Shown: positions 42,748-54,172 of the stretch, piece by piece
How the letters are laid out: every line of letters starts with the position of its first letter
Numbering within the stretch: position 1 is the first letter of the stretch
Source of the DNA: Nilaparvata lugens
Taxonomy: Eukaryota > Arthropoda > Insecta > Hemiptera > Delphacidae
NCBI RefSeq assembly: GCF_014356525.2
Contig: NC_052514.1
Location: 6,533,019-6,597,018, forward strand
Direction of reading: 5' to 3'
DNA: 64,000 nucleotides
Position numbers and translations under genes: made by a program
Notes under the pieces: model-generated
What the model saw: only the letters and a program-made list of their open reading frames with translations
The model's database searches: none
What the model was told of the DNA's origin: nothing

Positions 42748-43754
42748 TGGAATACAAATTCAAACGTGAACTGAGTTTGTTAACATTTAAAACAGTTGAC
42801 ATCTGGTACTTGTGGATGAGAATATTGCGTGAGGTCTACTGTTCACAGAACTACTAGATAGATAGATAGATGGATAGAAAATGCCTCTATTCAATATAAA
42901 TAAAAATAATAAGACTACAATCATGTTACAAAATAAACAATTAAAAATTATATAATTAAGATAATGACTGTGCTGAATAAAAAACATGAGACAAAAAACT
43001 TGACATACCATAAAGGTTGTCTGCCAGAGTTGGTAGGCCTATCTACAAAAACAAAAGAAATTCGAAATTTTGTGAAAACATTATCATTGGAAACAAATGA
43101 AGAAAAAAAAATAAAATAAAGAACCTGCAACATAAAGAACAAATAAATCAAAAAGCTGAAAAAATGAAATAATACTACTATAATGCCTTAGTAATTTTCC
43201 TTTTCATAGTTAATAATTAAACTCCCTAATCATTTCTAATACTAATGCCCTTTCCACATATCGCGCTAAGAGACTCCACTCTTTTCCATTTAACCACTCC
43301 ATCATCTCTATATCATTTAATACATGCTTCCCCAGAAGAAAACTTTTACGTAAAACCCACTAAAAACAGTTTAGCTGAAGTTTTTAGCTGAAAAATTTCT
43401 AGTCTCATTCAAAATTTAAACTTTTGAATAATTATTAAGTTACTGTTCTAGAATTTTTAATTTTAGACTCTAATAGTATCCATTTGATTCAAAATTTGCT
43501 CGTTTATCTGAATATTGAAGAGCGTAAATTTAATTTGGAAAGTGAAAGTGACATATTTAACCAACATTTTGATTTGGACAGTATACAGTAGAATAAATTG
43601 GAAATGGGACAGTTTTGGGCATGGGCCTGTTGTGTTTTCCTCATGTTTAGTATTTGTACACAATGTAATAAATGAATGAATGAATGAAAACAGGACATAC
43701 TCCTAGGAAATGCTTTATGTCTTCTCTTTGCCTCAAATACTACTACTATTTATT

Positions 43755-44280
43755 TTTCCTACAGTTACGTTGAAAAGTGGCCATTGCTGCACTGATTACA
43801 GAACGCAAAGAATCACTTTTCCGCTCTAGTGCGGGAAAAATTTTTCTGCACTCCAGATTTGCAACATGCAACGCAAAATACTTAGTAGGTTATATGGAGC
43901 AACACAGCAGCAATCAAAATGAAGTTGGTAACAGTGACTGCTGTGGCTGCTATAGTGAGCAGAGGTGCAACCAAGCACAACGCGCTAATTATTATTCATT
44001 ATATATTATAACCAAGGACAACGAGGACTTTAGGATTTTAGGATTAAGGTTTTTATCAATAATAAAATACACCGAAAAACATTTGATGGATTTCAGGCAA
44101 TTTTACCCACAATTACCCACTTTTCATATCAATGGTAACTGTGGAAAAACTTAATGTGAAATACGTGCGCAAAGTTCCTCTCTGCACTCAAGAAACCATT
44201 CCGCCCTCGCCTACGGCTCGGGGGTAAACGTTTCTTTCGGTGCAGCAAACTGACACTTTGCGCACTAGTTGCACAAATAA
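43755..44280. mobile_element. insertion private to copy B
   Basis: About 530 bp absent from copy A. Its end (44165-44265) is a hairpin with perfect ends GTGCGCAAAGT and ACTTTGCGCAC around a GC-rich centre (CCCTCGCCTACGGCTCGGG). The 125-codon frame starting near 43777 has no recognisable protein content. Confidence 0.6.
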
Positions 44281-44308
44281 CTATATTCATATCCAATAAA
44301 GTACTCAC

Positions 44309-44323
44309 ACTGACGAACTGCAT
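44309..44323 (-). CDS. cuticular protein, exon 1, copy B
   Basis: ATG CAG TTC GTC AGT and a GTGAGT donor encode MQFVS in phase 0. Phe at position 3 is more usual in cuticle signal peptides than Ser, so this copy could be the ancestral version. It could splice to exon 2 at 28121-28250 across copy A, or mark the allele of copy A in an unmerged haplotype. Confidence 0.7.
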
Positions 44324-44417
44324 GGTGATAAGTGTTGTGTTGATAACACACTGGCCTGTGATAAGAGAGAAGCTGAGATAAGAGCACTGAACTGGTGGTA
44401 AGGCAAGTGGACTGTGA

Positions 44418-44450
44418 CATATGTAGCGCACCTCTACTAGTATTTATATT
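44418..44450 (-). promoter_or_regulatory. TATA promoter of cuticle gene, copy B
   Basis: TATAAATA at 44448-44441 with the same downstream GTCACAGTC. Between TATA and initiator it differs from copy A in a few bases (TACTAGT side and AGGTGCGC). Both core elements are intact. Confidence 0.63.
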
Positions 44451-44549
44451 CCAACGCCTAACATAGAGGGGCAGAAAAAACAGCTGGTCAACACTATTAT
44501 CGTCAGGTTCACCTTTATTTGTCAGCATTGGTTATACGAGGGTAGTTGA

Positions 44550-45060
44550 TGTTACTTATGAGGAATACTGACTGCAGTGAATCTTGATTTCACCTGGATT
44601 CATGTTGGAATGTCAGTGTTAGTTAAATGGGAGGCATTGATTTTATTCCATAAGGAATACTGACAGATCAGAGTTTCACTGACTGACCGGTTTCATGTTA
44701 GACTGTCAGTATTGTTTCAATGGGAGGCATTGATGTTTACTTATGAGGAATACTGACAGATGAAAGTTTCACTGACTATGACTGGTTTTATGTTAGACTG
44801 TCAGTATTGTTTCAATGGGAGGCTTTGATGTTTACTTATGAGGAATACTGACAGCGAACAAAGATGACTATGGTTGGTTTCACGTTATTTTGGCAGTTTG
44901 ACTTGAATGAGGGGACAATGTTGTAATTTATGAGGGATACTGACAGTATGAGAGTTAATTTTGGATTTAGCAGGATTCTTGTGGAGTTGTCAGTATTGAT
45001 TAAATAGGAGGAATTGGGGTAATTTAGGAGGAATACTGACTGTAAGTGAGTGAAGGTAAC
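44550..45060. repeat. 94-bp minisatellite upstream of promoter B
   Basis: ATACTGAC occurs at 44565, 44657, 44750, 44845, 44937 and 45033. The third unit is a near duplicate of the second (GTTTCACTGACT...TGTTTCAATGGGAGG blocks), explaining the extra unit compared with copy A. Confidence 0.88.
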
Positions 45061-45144
45061 TATTAGCTGGTAAAGAGACACACTGTGTAGAACTGGTTTG
45101 ACTGTGTGTGATTACTCGTATAGAGCATTGTTGGTTGCCAATTG

Positions 45145-45960
45145 TGATGGAAGAAGAGGAAGAGAACAAGAGAAGAAGATGAAGAGGGAAAGGATGAGAG
45201 TGAAGAAGAAGAAGGAGAATAAGATGGGTGAGGAAGGGAAGATGATGAAGAAGAATGAAATGATGAAGGCAGGAAAAGGCAGGAGAAGAGGACAAGAAAA
45301 GAAGAAGAGGAAGAAGAGGAAAGAGAAGAAGAAGATAGAAGAAGAAGAAAGAAGATGATGAAGAAGAGGAGAAGAGAAGAACGAAGAGGAAAGAGGCAGG
45401 AGAAGAAGAAGAAGAAGAGAAGAAAGAAGAGAGAAGAAGAAGAAGAAGAAGAAAAAAAGAAGAAGAAAAATAAGAAGAAGAAGAAGAAGAAGAAGAATAA
45501 GAAAAAAGAAGGAAGAAAAAGAAGAAGAGAAGAAGACGAAGACGAAGAAAAAGAAGAAGAAGAAGAAGTAGAAGAAGAAGAAGAAGTAACAGTTGCAGCA
45601 GTAGTAGATGAAGATGAAGAAGAGAAGAACAACAACAAAGGAGACAAGAGAAGAAGATGTAAAAAGGGAAAGATGGGAATGAAGAAGAAGAAGGAGATGA
45701 CGAGGAAATGAAGGAGGATGGAAGGAGAAGATGGAGGAGGAGAGAAACAGAATGAAGAAGGAGACAAAAAGAGAAGAAGATGATGAAGGAAAGGATGGGA
45801 ATGAAGAAGAAGAAGGAGATGACAAAGGAAAGGAAGAGGATGAAGAAGAAGAAGATGAAGGAGGAAAGGAAGAGAATGAAGAAGGAGAAGAAGAAGAAGA
45901 AGAAGAAAGAGGTTGAAGAAGAAAAAGAAAAAGAAGAAGAAGAAGAAGAAGAAAAATAAA
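45145..45960. repeat. (GAA)n array, copy B
   Basis: About 815 bp, composite like copy A with a GCAGCAGTAGTAGATGAAG landmark near 45595. All frames are open by composition. Confidence 0.95.
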
Positions 45961-46534
45961 AGTAAAAACGAGAAGAAGAAGATGGTTGAGGAGAACAGAA
46001 AGAGAAATAAGGGAGTAGAAGACGAATTTAGAGTCAGATGTAAAGGAAAAAATATTCTAGTCAATTTCCATCCCAATTATCAGCCTACCTTTTCCAATAT
46101 TTTTTGGCTATTTTCGACAAATAAATTGGATAAACTGCACCTCCCAATTTTTTCCAATTATTTGTGTTCCCAATACCTTCGGCTATTTCTCAATATGAGA
46201 CGTTGAGTAACATTAATAACCTCTGAAGCATTGGACATAACTATATACAACTCACTAATAGAAAAGAACTTTTCACATCTTTCGTTATTCACGTGAGTTG
46301 GGTTTTTCATCTTGAGAATATTTTGTTCCACCTTGACTTGAATTGCTTCTGTTTCTAAGGTCACTGACTTATTTTCGTACAAAGACCTCAAGATATTCTC
46401 TATATATAATTATCATTACTGATTTTCTCAAGGTCTCGTGATTAGTCATAAACAATTTCTTGGGTTTTTAATTCATTCATTACAGTTAGAACTTTTGAAT
46501 GAATAGCAATGATGCTTTCATTCATAATGAAAAA

Positions 46535-47188
46535 ATCTGGTGTGGCGCACTTACACAACTTTCCTTGCCGTTATGAAAATTAATCACCTGACGCTGGTGT
46601 ACACGCGCATCTCAAGTCTACTATTCTAAGATCTGCCAGCTGGTGACAAGACAATAATGATGGAGACACACGAAGTCTGCTATCTCTTCATAGTTAATGA
46701 TTCAACAGTTGCCAACAGTTTGCAATTGAAATAATCACATTTTCTCGAATTTCGAGCTTATTTTCAATTTTAAGTGAAAACGTTACTGAACATTAATTGT
46801 AGAGATTTTCATGCTTAATCTTTTCACTTAGAATTTTTTGTTTAAATTGTATCTGAAGCCTGATACTTGAGAATCTAAAATCAAACTTTGCATAGATGGG
46901 GCGGAGCTCCTGGAACTTTTACAGATATAGGACTTGTGGCAGTTGATAGAGCTTATCAATGACTATTTTAGGTATAAATTTGATCAAAATCGTTGGAGCC
47001 GTTTTCGAGGGAATCTCGAAAAAACCTTTTTTTGACAACATTTTCGCCATTTTAGCCGCCATCTTTAATTGGATTTAATCGAAATTGTTCGTGTCGGATC
47101 CTTATATTGTAAGGACCTAAGGTTCCAAATTTCAAGTCATTCCGTTAACTGGGAGATGAGATATCGTGTACACAGACGCACATACACT

Positions 47189-47224
<36 letters not shown>

Positions 47225-47493
47225 ACACACACACACACCACACACACACACCCACACACACACACACACCACACACACACACATACACACCCACACCACA
47301 CACAACCACACACACACACACACACACACCACACACACACAACACACACACAGACAGACACCAATACCCAAGAACCACTTTTTTGGACTCAGAGGACCTT
47401 GAAACGTATAGAAATTTGTAAATTGTGGTACTCTAATCTTTTCGGAAAGCAATACTCTCCTTACCTATGGTAATAGGGCAAGGAAAGTAAAAA
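46535..47493 (+). mobile_element. CA-bearing dispersed element C, copy 1
   Basis: It begins TCTGGTGTGGCGCACTTACA and ends GGTAATAGGGCAAGGAAAGT. CTTTCCTTGCC near the left end is the inverse of GGCAAGGAAAG at the right. The interior has TGTACACAGACGCACATACA followed by a CA/ACC microsatellite (47185-47360). It is non-coding. Other copies are at 51773-52585 (reverse) and 54461-55300. Confidence 0.8.
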
Positions 47494-47917
47494 TACGATG
47501 GGAAAATCGGGGAGAGGAAGAAGAAAAGCAGGAGACAACAAGTATATTTGAGATATTTTATTTATTCAATTCATCTTACATTGCCATGTATGACAAGACC
47601 CTATGACAAACACTCATAAAATTAAACAAAACATAAAATAACACTTCTAAATTTAAATACAATACATAGTGAAATATATTAGTGGAAATTCATACAAGTG
47701 ATGAAACTAATGAAGGCTAATTAATTGGATGAGCAGAATTCACAGGGAAGTGGAAATTGGCAGGTACAAGTGGGAAGATATTAAGGCTAGGTGAGGATAT
47801 AGAATAATAAGTGGTAGGTTATAGAATAATATAGAGGATTATGGATAAAGAGGAACCCGGTAATTTTCGGTGAGAGACCATAGCCTACAAGTTGAGGAAA
47901 AAACGATAGTCTGCGGC

Positions 47918-48063
47918 CCGGTTGCACAAAAGCCGGTTAAATTTTAACCGTGGTTAACTTCATGAGAACCAATCAGAGAAGGGTTTTTCGAAAAGACGGC
48001 TTCTGTGAATGGTTCTTGTGAAATTAATCACGGTCAAAATTTGACCGGCTTCTGTGCAACCGG
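47918..48063. mobile_element. MITE family M1, copy 2
   Basis: Ends CCGGTTGCACAAAAGCCGG and its complement, 146 bp, with the inner GAGAACCAATCAGAGAA motif. Confidence 0.85.
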
Positions 48064-48249
48064 TACTAGGTCGAGAAGAGTGGAGAGAAATCAAACAAAA
48101 CTCAAAACCTTTCTATTGCCATGACATGTTATTGACAAAGTTAACAGATGAGAATAATAGACTACATATATTTTACGTTCTCAAAAATAGAGGAATAATA
48201 CCTCAGCAAACAGTTCCAGTATATTAATAACAATTACACTCTGTACAAA

Positions 48250-48604
48250 ATTACTTCTTACTTGGGATGGACATGCGCAGTAGAAAAAGCATACAGCGGG
48301 AGGGATACAGAGGTGCTATGTTGCCGTTTTGAAGCGGCCAGCGTTCTTTATTTTCCAGTGATTATTCAAGCGCTCATGTTAAACTTAGGAAGTTTCCTCT
48401 CTGCAATCACAGACTCGACTGACTTCTATTGACTGTTCATGTCCTAATGCTACACATGCAAAGTTTCCTATCTGAAAGCAGTCAGACGACTGACAAATTG
48501 GCAAATGCGCTTCTACCGATGGATGACACTTTTAATTACTGTAATTGGCTGCTCTCCCTCCATTTCTCTGCGCCGCATATTCCTCCAAGTCAGAAGTAAT
48601 TATG
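48250..48604. mobile_element. MITE with ATTACTTCT termini
   Basis: Left ATTACTTCTTACTTGG and right CCAAGTCAGAAGTAAT are inverted with one mismatch. The interior is comparatively GC-rich and has two related AGTTTCCT blocks. Confidence 0.7.
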
Positions 48605-48776
48605 TACGGACTATACATGTTCCAATCAATATTTAAGCGCTCTTCAGGGGTCAATGTCGGTGTGCTCGAAAAACACCTCAATACTTCAAAAATTGTTTCT
48701 TAAAAGCCATTCATCAACGGTTTCCCCGACGGTTATAAGGATTAAAAACGTTTTCGAGGTTATTGAACTTACAGAT

Positions 48777-48995
48777 GGAATTAAATAGAGAATGCATTTA
48801 TTCAAATGCTAATTAATATATAATTATTATTGAACGAAAATCATAAATAAATGATGTAAATCAGCCCGAAGACTTCTGCTACTGCAGACTACTGAAGAAG
48901 TCTTCGGGGTGATTTACAGCATTTATTTAGGATTTTCGTTAAATAATAATCATATATTAATTAGCATTTGAATAAATGCATTCTCTATTCAATTC
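48777..48995. repeat. palindromic SINE-tail element
   Basis: A 219-bp near-perfect inverted repeat: AATGCATTTATTCAAATGCT on the left and its complement on the right. The centre has CGAAGACTTCTGCTACTGCA facing GAAGTCTTCGGGGTGATTTA. It abuts a full SINE on its right. Confidence 0.8.
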
Positions 48996-49029
48996 CATCT
49001 GTAACTGGTTGGCCGCAATGGCTTCGTAT

Positions 49030-49255
49030 AAAATGAGCGCTGCTATCCAGAGATTGTCAGTTTGGTGTAAGGGTAAGCAATCCTGACTAGCAATTGGGAA
49101 GTACCGGGTTCGATTCCCGGGCTGGCAACTAATTTCTGGATAGTAGTTCTCATCGAATTTCCATCTAGCTGTTAACCCTGTTGTCAATGTCTGCAGTAGC
49201 AGAAGTCTTCGGGGTGATTTACAACATTAATTTAGGATTCTCGTTAAATAATAAT
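49030..49255 (+). mobile_element. tRNA-derived SINE
   Basis: A tRNA-like head (49054-49128) is followed by a tail running AACAGGGTTAACAGCTAGAT (complement) and GTAGCAGAAGTCTTCGGGGT to CTCGTTAAATAATAAT. The tail is shared with the palindromic element at 48777-48995 and with the repeat hosting the LINE at 1140-1328. Short arms CTATCCAGAGA and TTTCTGGATAG immediately flank the tRNA-like part. Confidence 0.78.
49054..49128 (+). ncRNA. tRNA-like SINE head (pol III promoter)
   Basis: A box TGGTGTAAGGGT and B box GGTTCGATTCC are correctly spaced. TTGTCAG pairs with CTGGCAA as a seven-base acceptor stem (one G-U) and CCGGG/CCCGG forms a perfect T arm. The anticodon arm is degenerate with an oversized loop, so it is not a functional tRNA gene. 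Confidence 0.8.
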
Positions 49256-49606
49256 TAGTTATTGAACTTGTTAGCCAGTCAATGTAAATAGTTCACGTTA
49301 GTTATGAGCATTAAAAATATTATTGTAAATTCATCTTATTAATTTCTAAAGAGAAATATCCTTTGAATACTTGTTTTAGGTTTTCAAAAACTTATTATAG
49401 TATGAAAAGAAAAGGAAAAGTTATAAGAATTTTTCAGGTAGTTCAGGATTGAGGGGACAAAGAGAAGATGATAAAGTAAAGTAAATATAAAAGTTCAAGA
49501 AAAAAATTATATGAGTTAAACAAATTGTTGAAATTTGAAGGCTCAAATGACGTACAATCTAATTAATACAAACAGAAACATTGAAATGGAGGCTTGATTG
49601 ATCAAA

Positions 49607-49709
49607 CAAAAACAGAGGATGGACAGAGCAACAGAGAAGAATAATTGAACGACAATTGAACAAGAACAGAGGATGGACAGAGCAACAGAGAAGAATAATT
49701 GAACGACAA
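49607..49709. repeat. about 50-bp tandem dimer
   Basis: AACAGAGGATGGACAGAGCA followed by ACAGAGAAGAATAATTGAAC occurs twice. No gene is visible from 49260 to 49960. Confidence 0.85.
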
Positions 49710-49959
49710 AGATGGAGTCTCAAGATCATAAAGCTTAACGGAAAGGAGGTTAAAACAGAAAAAATACCAAAAAAGGACACAATAATTGTCAGTAATTCGT
49801 TAGTACACTCAAGTTTAGTGTCTCAATTAACGTTATGCATTGACAACATATCCACAGTTTTTGCCTGAACTATTGCCTAAAAGGCTAGTTCTCAATGAGA
49901 AACTAAATAAGACATCACAAAAAAACCGACCTGTCCTGAACTATACTGTTTCAGTTTGG

Positions 49960-50430
49960 ATTCACTTCAACAATTCAGTATTAGTTAAATGAGAAGCATC
50001 GATGTTATTCATAAGACATGCTGACCTAAACTGTACTGTTTCGTATTACACTGAAACTGTCAGCACGACTTATACATGACATCCATGTTGACACATTGAA
50101 CAAATGCTGACGGATTGTAGTGAAGATCACTGTCACACTAGAAACGTCATAACTGGTGTGTCAATGCGATCAATAAATCAATCAATTATTGAGCAAGGGA
50201 CTACGCCCATAAAACCATAAGTTGTTTTGTGTTTGAAATCGTCTATTTTTATTGCAAAAAGGATTGGCAAGTTTCACCTACTTTTATAAGCCTTGAGAGC
50301 TGATTTGGCGCACAGCTAGTTCAGTTCAGAGTTATGAGTTGTAAGTGAATGAGATACAAAACTTGAATGGGCAGCATTGGTGCCATTCATAAGGAATGAC
50401 TGACTGTTTAGAGTGAATATCATTACAACA
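49960..50430. repeat. decayed relatives of the 94-bp minisatellite
   Basis: Blocks such as CAGTATTAGTTAAATGAGAA, GAAGCATCGATGTTATTCATAAG and GGGCAGCATTGGTGCCATTC resemble units of the arrays upstream of the cuticle promoters, but are spaced irregularly and interrupted. Confidence 0.5.
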
Positions 50431-50619
50431 GATTTATGAATGACAAGGTGATCAGTTGTAACTGGCAACGTTTATAGATGCAAATGTATTTTAATTTCAT
50501 GCTCTCTCAGTAAATATTGCTCTTATAGTGTTTTGTTATCATGGTTTCGTCGTTTTCAAGCTATGTCCTAACTTGCTATGGGAAGCTGACAATATTTCAA
50601 TGAATATTTTTGTTTTGTA

Positions 50620-50624
<5 letters not shown>

Positions 50625-50682
<58 letters not shown>

Positions 50683-50705
50683 ATAGATATATTATTATAT
50701 ATAAA
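50625..50705. repeat. (TA)n microsatellite
   Basis: A nearly pure TA run that merges into the TATATA start of the following Helitron. Confidence 0.9.
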
Positions 50706-51448
50706 GCGAAATGGCACTCACTCACTCACTGACTGACTGACTCACTCACTCACTCACAGAACTAAAAATCTACCGGACCAAACACGTTCAAATTTGGTAG
50801 GTATGTTCAGTTGGCCCTTAGAGGCGCACTAAGAAATCTTTTGGCGATATTTAAACTCTAAGGGTGGTTTTTAAGGTTTAAGTTCTTTTAGCTTATATAT
50901 CTTCTTATTCCAATATCTTAAAATTATAATTTAAATGTCCATACCATATGTTAATATAGAACTATAATCTAGAGAGAGTACATCTTCGGAACAGTTTCTG
51001 GTAACTAATTAAAAAATTTTTCAGTTGGCATTAAGTTGAGTTGACTTTGTTAGGTTGGCACCAAGTTGAAGATTGAAATGCATTTATCTAGGACCTCCTA
51101 AATACCAATTTATCCAATTAGCCAAAATTAGCGTTTTTTCAGCTTTTCTGCGTTTCCTCACCTTTTTCATTAATTGATGGAAATATATTTAAAAAAAATT
51201 CAGTACACAGGTTTAGCTGAGGTGGAAGAATTTCGTTCGCCAAAGAAACGCCGATATAGTAACAGGTGTTTTTCGAGATCAAATTGACATAATACGTTCA
51301 AATTCGTTACAGAGGTTCCGCTGAGGTCTCCATGCAGGCGAGCGAAGCGAGCCCGCTGATCTCATTTTTGGACGATCCAGTCGGTGGTCCAGGGGGGGGA
51401 GCCCCCTGGCTAGACGGATATGGCGAGCGAAGCGAGCCTGACGTCTAG
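50694..51448 (+). mobile_element. Helitron family H, plus-strand copy
   Basis: The start has decayed into the TA run. It continues AAGCGAAATGGCACTCACTC and CTACCGGACCAAACACGTTC, and ends GGCGAGCGAAGCGAGCCTGA plus CGTCTAG before T. Interior sequence near 51150-51290 resembles 57600-57800 of another copy. Confidence 0.75.
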
Positions 51449-51772
51449 TCATTGTATAAATAATGAATAGATTTCCAGATGGGGTTTGATGTTTATTGAT
51501 ATCAAAAGTCAATGATGATGTGAAAAATAATGGATATGATGATCAAGTAGCTATAAATGGTGTACCTATAGTGAGATACAAGTTTTAGACGGGCTGTTCA
51601 TTGGAACCGATTTCGTCCGAACTAGCATCGGCCGAAAACTACCGAACTCGTCCGAACAATCCCCCAACAAAGAAAGCTACAGATGCTCGTCCATTGCAAC
51701 AGGTTCATACGTCCGTGCACGGCTGATCAAGTTTTCGATCCGAATTGAATGGAATTTTCACAGTCTTGTCTG

Positions 51773-52585
51773 TTTTTACTTTCCTTGCCCTATTACCATA
51801 GGTAAGGAAAGTATTGCTTTCCGAATAAAATTAAGGTACCCAAATTTCTAAACGTTTCAAGATCCTCTGAGTCCAAAAAAGTGGTTTTTGGGTATTGGTC
51901 TGTATGTGTGTGTGTGTGTGTGTGTGTATGAGTGTATGTGTGTCTGTGTACACGATAATCTCATCTCCCAATTAACGGAATGAACTTTAATTTGGATCTT
52001 AAGGTTCTTACAATATAAGGATCCAACACGAACAATTTGAATCAAATGCAATTCAAGATAGCGTGCGAAAATGTTGTCAAAAACAGGGGTTTTTGCGATT
52101 TAAACGGCTTCAACGATTTTGATCAAATTTATACCTAAAATATTCATTGATAAGCTCTATCAACTGCCACAAGTCCCATTTATCTTTAAAAATTTCAGGA
52201 GCTCCTTCTCATCCATGCAAAATTTAATTTTAGATTCTTAATTATCAGACTTCAGATACAATTTGAACAAAATATGGGAAAGATTGAGCATGAAAATCTC
52301 TACAATTATGTACAGTAACATTTTCACCTAAAATTGGAAATAAGCTTGAAATTCGAGATAATGTGCTTATTCAATAGCAAACTGTTGGCAAGTATTGATT
52401 CTATTAAATTATTCACTATGAAGAGATAGCAGACCTCGTGTGTCTCCAGCGTTAATGTCCTGTCACCAGCTGGCTCAGATTTTTGAATAGTAGACTTGAG
52501 ATGCGCGTGAACACTAGCATCAGGTGATCAATTTTCATAACGGCAAGGAAAACACAACTTTCCAAGTGCGCCACACCAGATTTTT
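51773..52585 (-). mobile_element. element C, copy 2 (reverse)
   Basis: It starts TTTTTACTTTCCTTGCCCTA and ends CGCCACACCAGATTTTT. The microsatellite appears here as TGTGTG (51903-51955). 52590-53300 shows no gene, only a short palindromic block near 53115-53215. Confidence 0.8.
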
Positions 52586-53308
52586 AAAATTGTTCACTCA
52601 CATGTTGCGGCTATGATGACATAATCAAGTGATTTCAAGGGTACTTAGTTTTTTTTATTCACACCTAAAGTGAGATCCATCATGCTTTGAAGTCAGCACC
52701 TGATTTCGATTTGTTAGCACTATCCTTTTCAGTCTTTGGACAAATAGATAGTGTATCCTTTACAAACTCGAACTAACTTGAATAAATTAATAATTATAAT
52801 GAACTATCGAAATACTTTAAACTTATCTCAATTTAAGATAACAAATAATAGGAAAATGTAATATTTTCTCGACGAATAGAATATATTGGTTTTGAAGTAA
52901 TTATTGGAAATAATCAACAATTTCAATATTAGATCAGATATACCTGAATAACTTGAATCTTAGGTATCTACTATAGAAGTCTCAAAAAACTTGTGGGACC
53001 GACCTCCCCTTGACTTATCCCTTACACCACAACGAAAACTCCATGACCGAGCAATTGAAGAGGTAAGAACAATAAATTCTCAAAATCAAAAACAGCAGCT
53101 TTAGTAATAGGTATCGAGGGGAGATACCATAACAGGCGTTTTCAGACGGCGTTTCAGAGACGGCAAGGCATGAAGCTCTCCGATTGTATGATTGGGTTGG
53201 TACCTGAAAAACGCTTAATATATTATGGTCTCGACCAAGAATCAGAAGGAATTCATGACTTCATTATAGTGTTCAATAAACATTATATTCAAAATGTTTG
53301 TTCGTCTT

Positions 53309-53681
53309 ACTATAGTGAGGTCCACGTTATAATGACAGTGTTTGATTAGCGATGATATTGCCATCCTTGTCTATCATTCAACAAAGCGGATAGCGCTATC
53401 TCTTTCTCGCTTTCCTATGTTGCCAGATCGTTTTTTAACAATGTATAATTGATAATTAATTTACAAAATATTTCATCTTAATTATGAAAATACATCATGA
53501 AAAATATAATTTCTTGCTTAATAAAATATAATTGATTATTTTGAACGAGAATGAACTGTTAATATTACATCAATAAATCTGTATCAGCTACCATCAAGAA
53601 GGCATTTACAAGACAGAGGATCGGCAACATTGTTCTTCTTTCTTTCTCCACTGGCATTATAATGTGGACCTGACTATAGTG
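53309..53681. mobile_element. TIR element T1, copy 2
   Basis: Ends ACTATAGTGAGGTCCACGTT and AATGTGGACCTGACTATAGT are inverted repeats. Uninterrupted relative of 15258-15918, giving the unoccupied site for the fold-back insertion there. Confidence 0.78.
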
Positions 53682-53767
53682 ATACGTAAATGAAATGTAG
53701 AAGTTCCATGAGAGAGCCACAAGAAACAACAATAAAATATATAAACATTGATAAATCACAGTTTGCA

Positions 53768-54172
53768 AATTTTTCTCCCTCAGTTTAGTGGATATTTCTC
53801 CCTAAGTTTGGTGAATATTTCTCCCTCAAATTAGTGAATATTTCTCCCTCAGTTTAGCGAATATTTCTCCCTGTGTTCAGTGAATATTTCTCCCTCAGTT
53901 TAGTGAATATTTCTCCCTCAGTTTAGTGAATATTTCTCCCTGTGTTTAGTGAATATTTCTCCCTCAGTTTAGTGAATATTTCTCCCTCAAATTAGTGAAT
54001 ATTTCTCCCTCAGTTTAGTGAATATTTCTCCCTTAAATTAGTGAATATTTTTCCCTCAGTTTAGTGAATATTTCTCCCTCACTTTAGTGAATATTTCTCC
54101 CTCAGTTTAGTGAATATTTCTCCCTCAGTTTAGTGAATATTTCTCCCTCAGTTAAGTGAATATTTCTCCCCC
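53768..54172. repeat. 23-bp minisatellite, about 17 units
   Basis: Consensus TTTCTCCCTCAGTTTAGTG plus AATA. Variant units have AAATTAGTG or TGTGTTTAGTG. It is not a CRISPR: the repeats are contiguous with no spacers. Confidence 0.95.

Larger units (their letters stand above)
40134..46030. repeat. segmental duplication, copy B
   Basis: Collinear with 34283-39870. It carries its own version of every repeat and of the cuticle promoter, has one more minisatellite unit, and has a private insertion at about 43755-44280. It lacks MITE M2. Confidence 0.9.

Noticed and set aside
43777..44154. 125-codon plus-strand ORF in the copy B insertion
   Set aside because: Cys-rich stretch but no family resemblance, absent from copy A, and part of a mobile insertion.
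47166..47473. Thr/His-rich and Cys/Val-rich open frames
   Set aside because: Translation of a CA microsatellite in element C on both strands; no start context or homology.
49054..49128. A functional tRNA gene
   Set aside because: A and B boxes and two stems are good, but the anticodon arm is degenerate and the unit is embedded in a repeated SINE tail.
53768..54172. CRISPR array
   Set aside because: Contiguous 23-bp units without unique spacers in an insect genome: an ordinary minisatellite.
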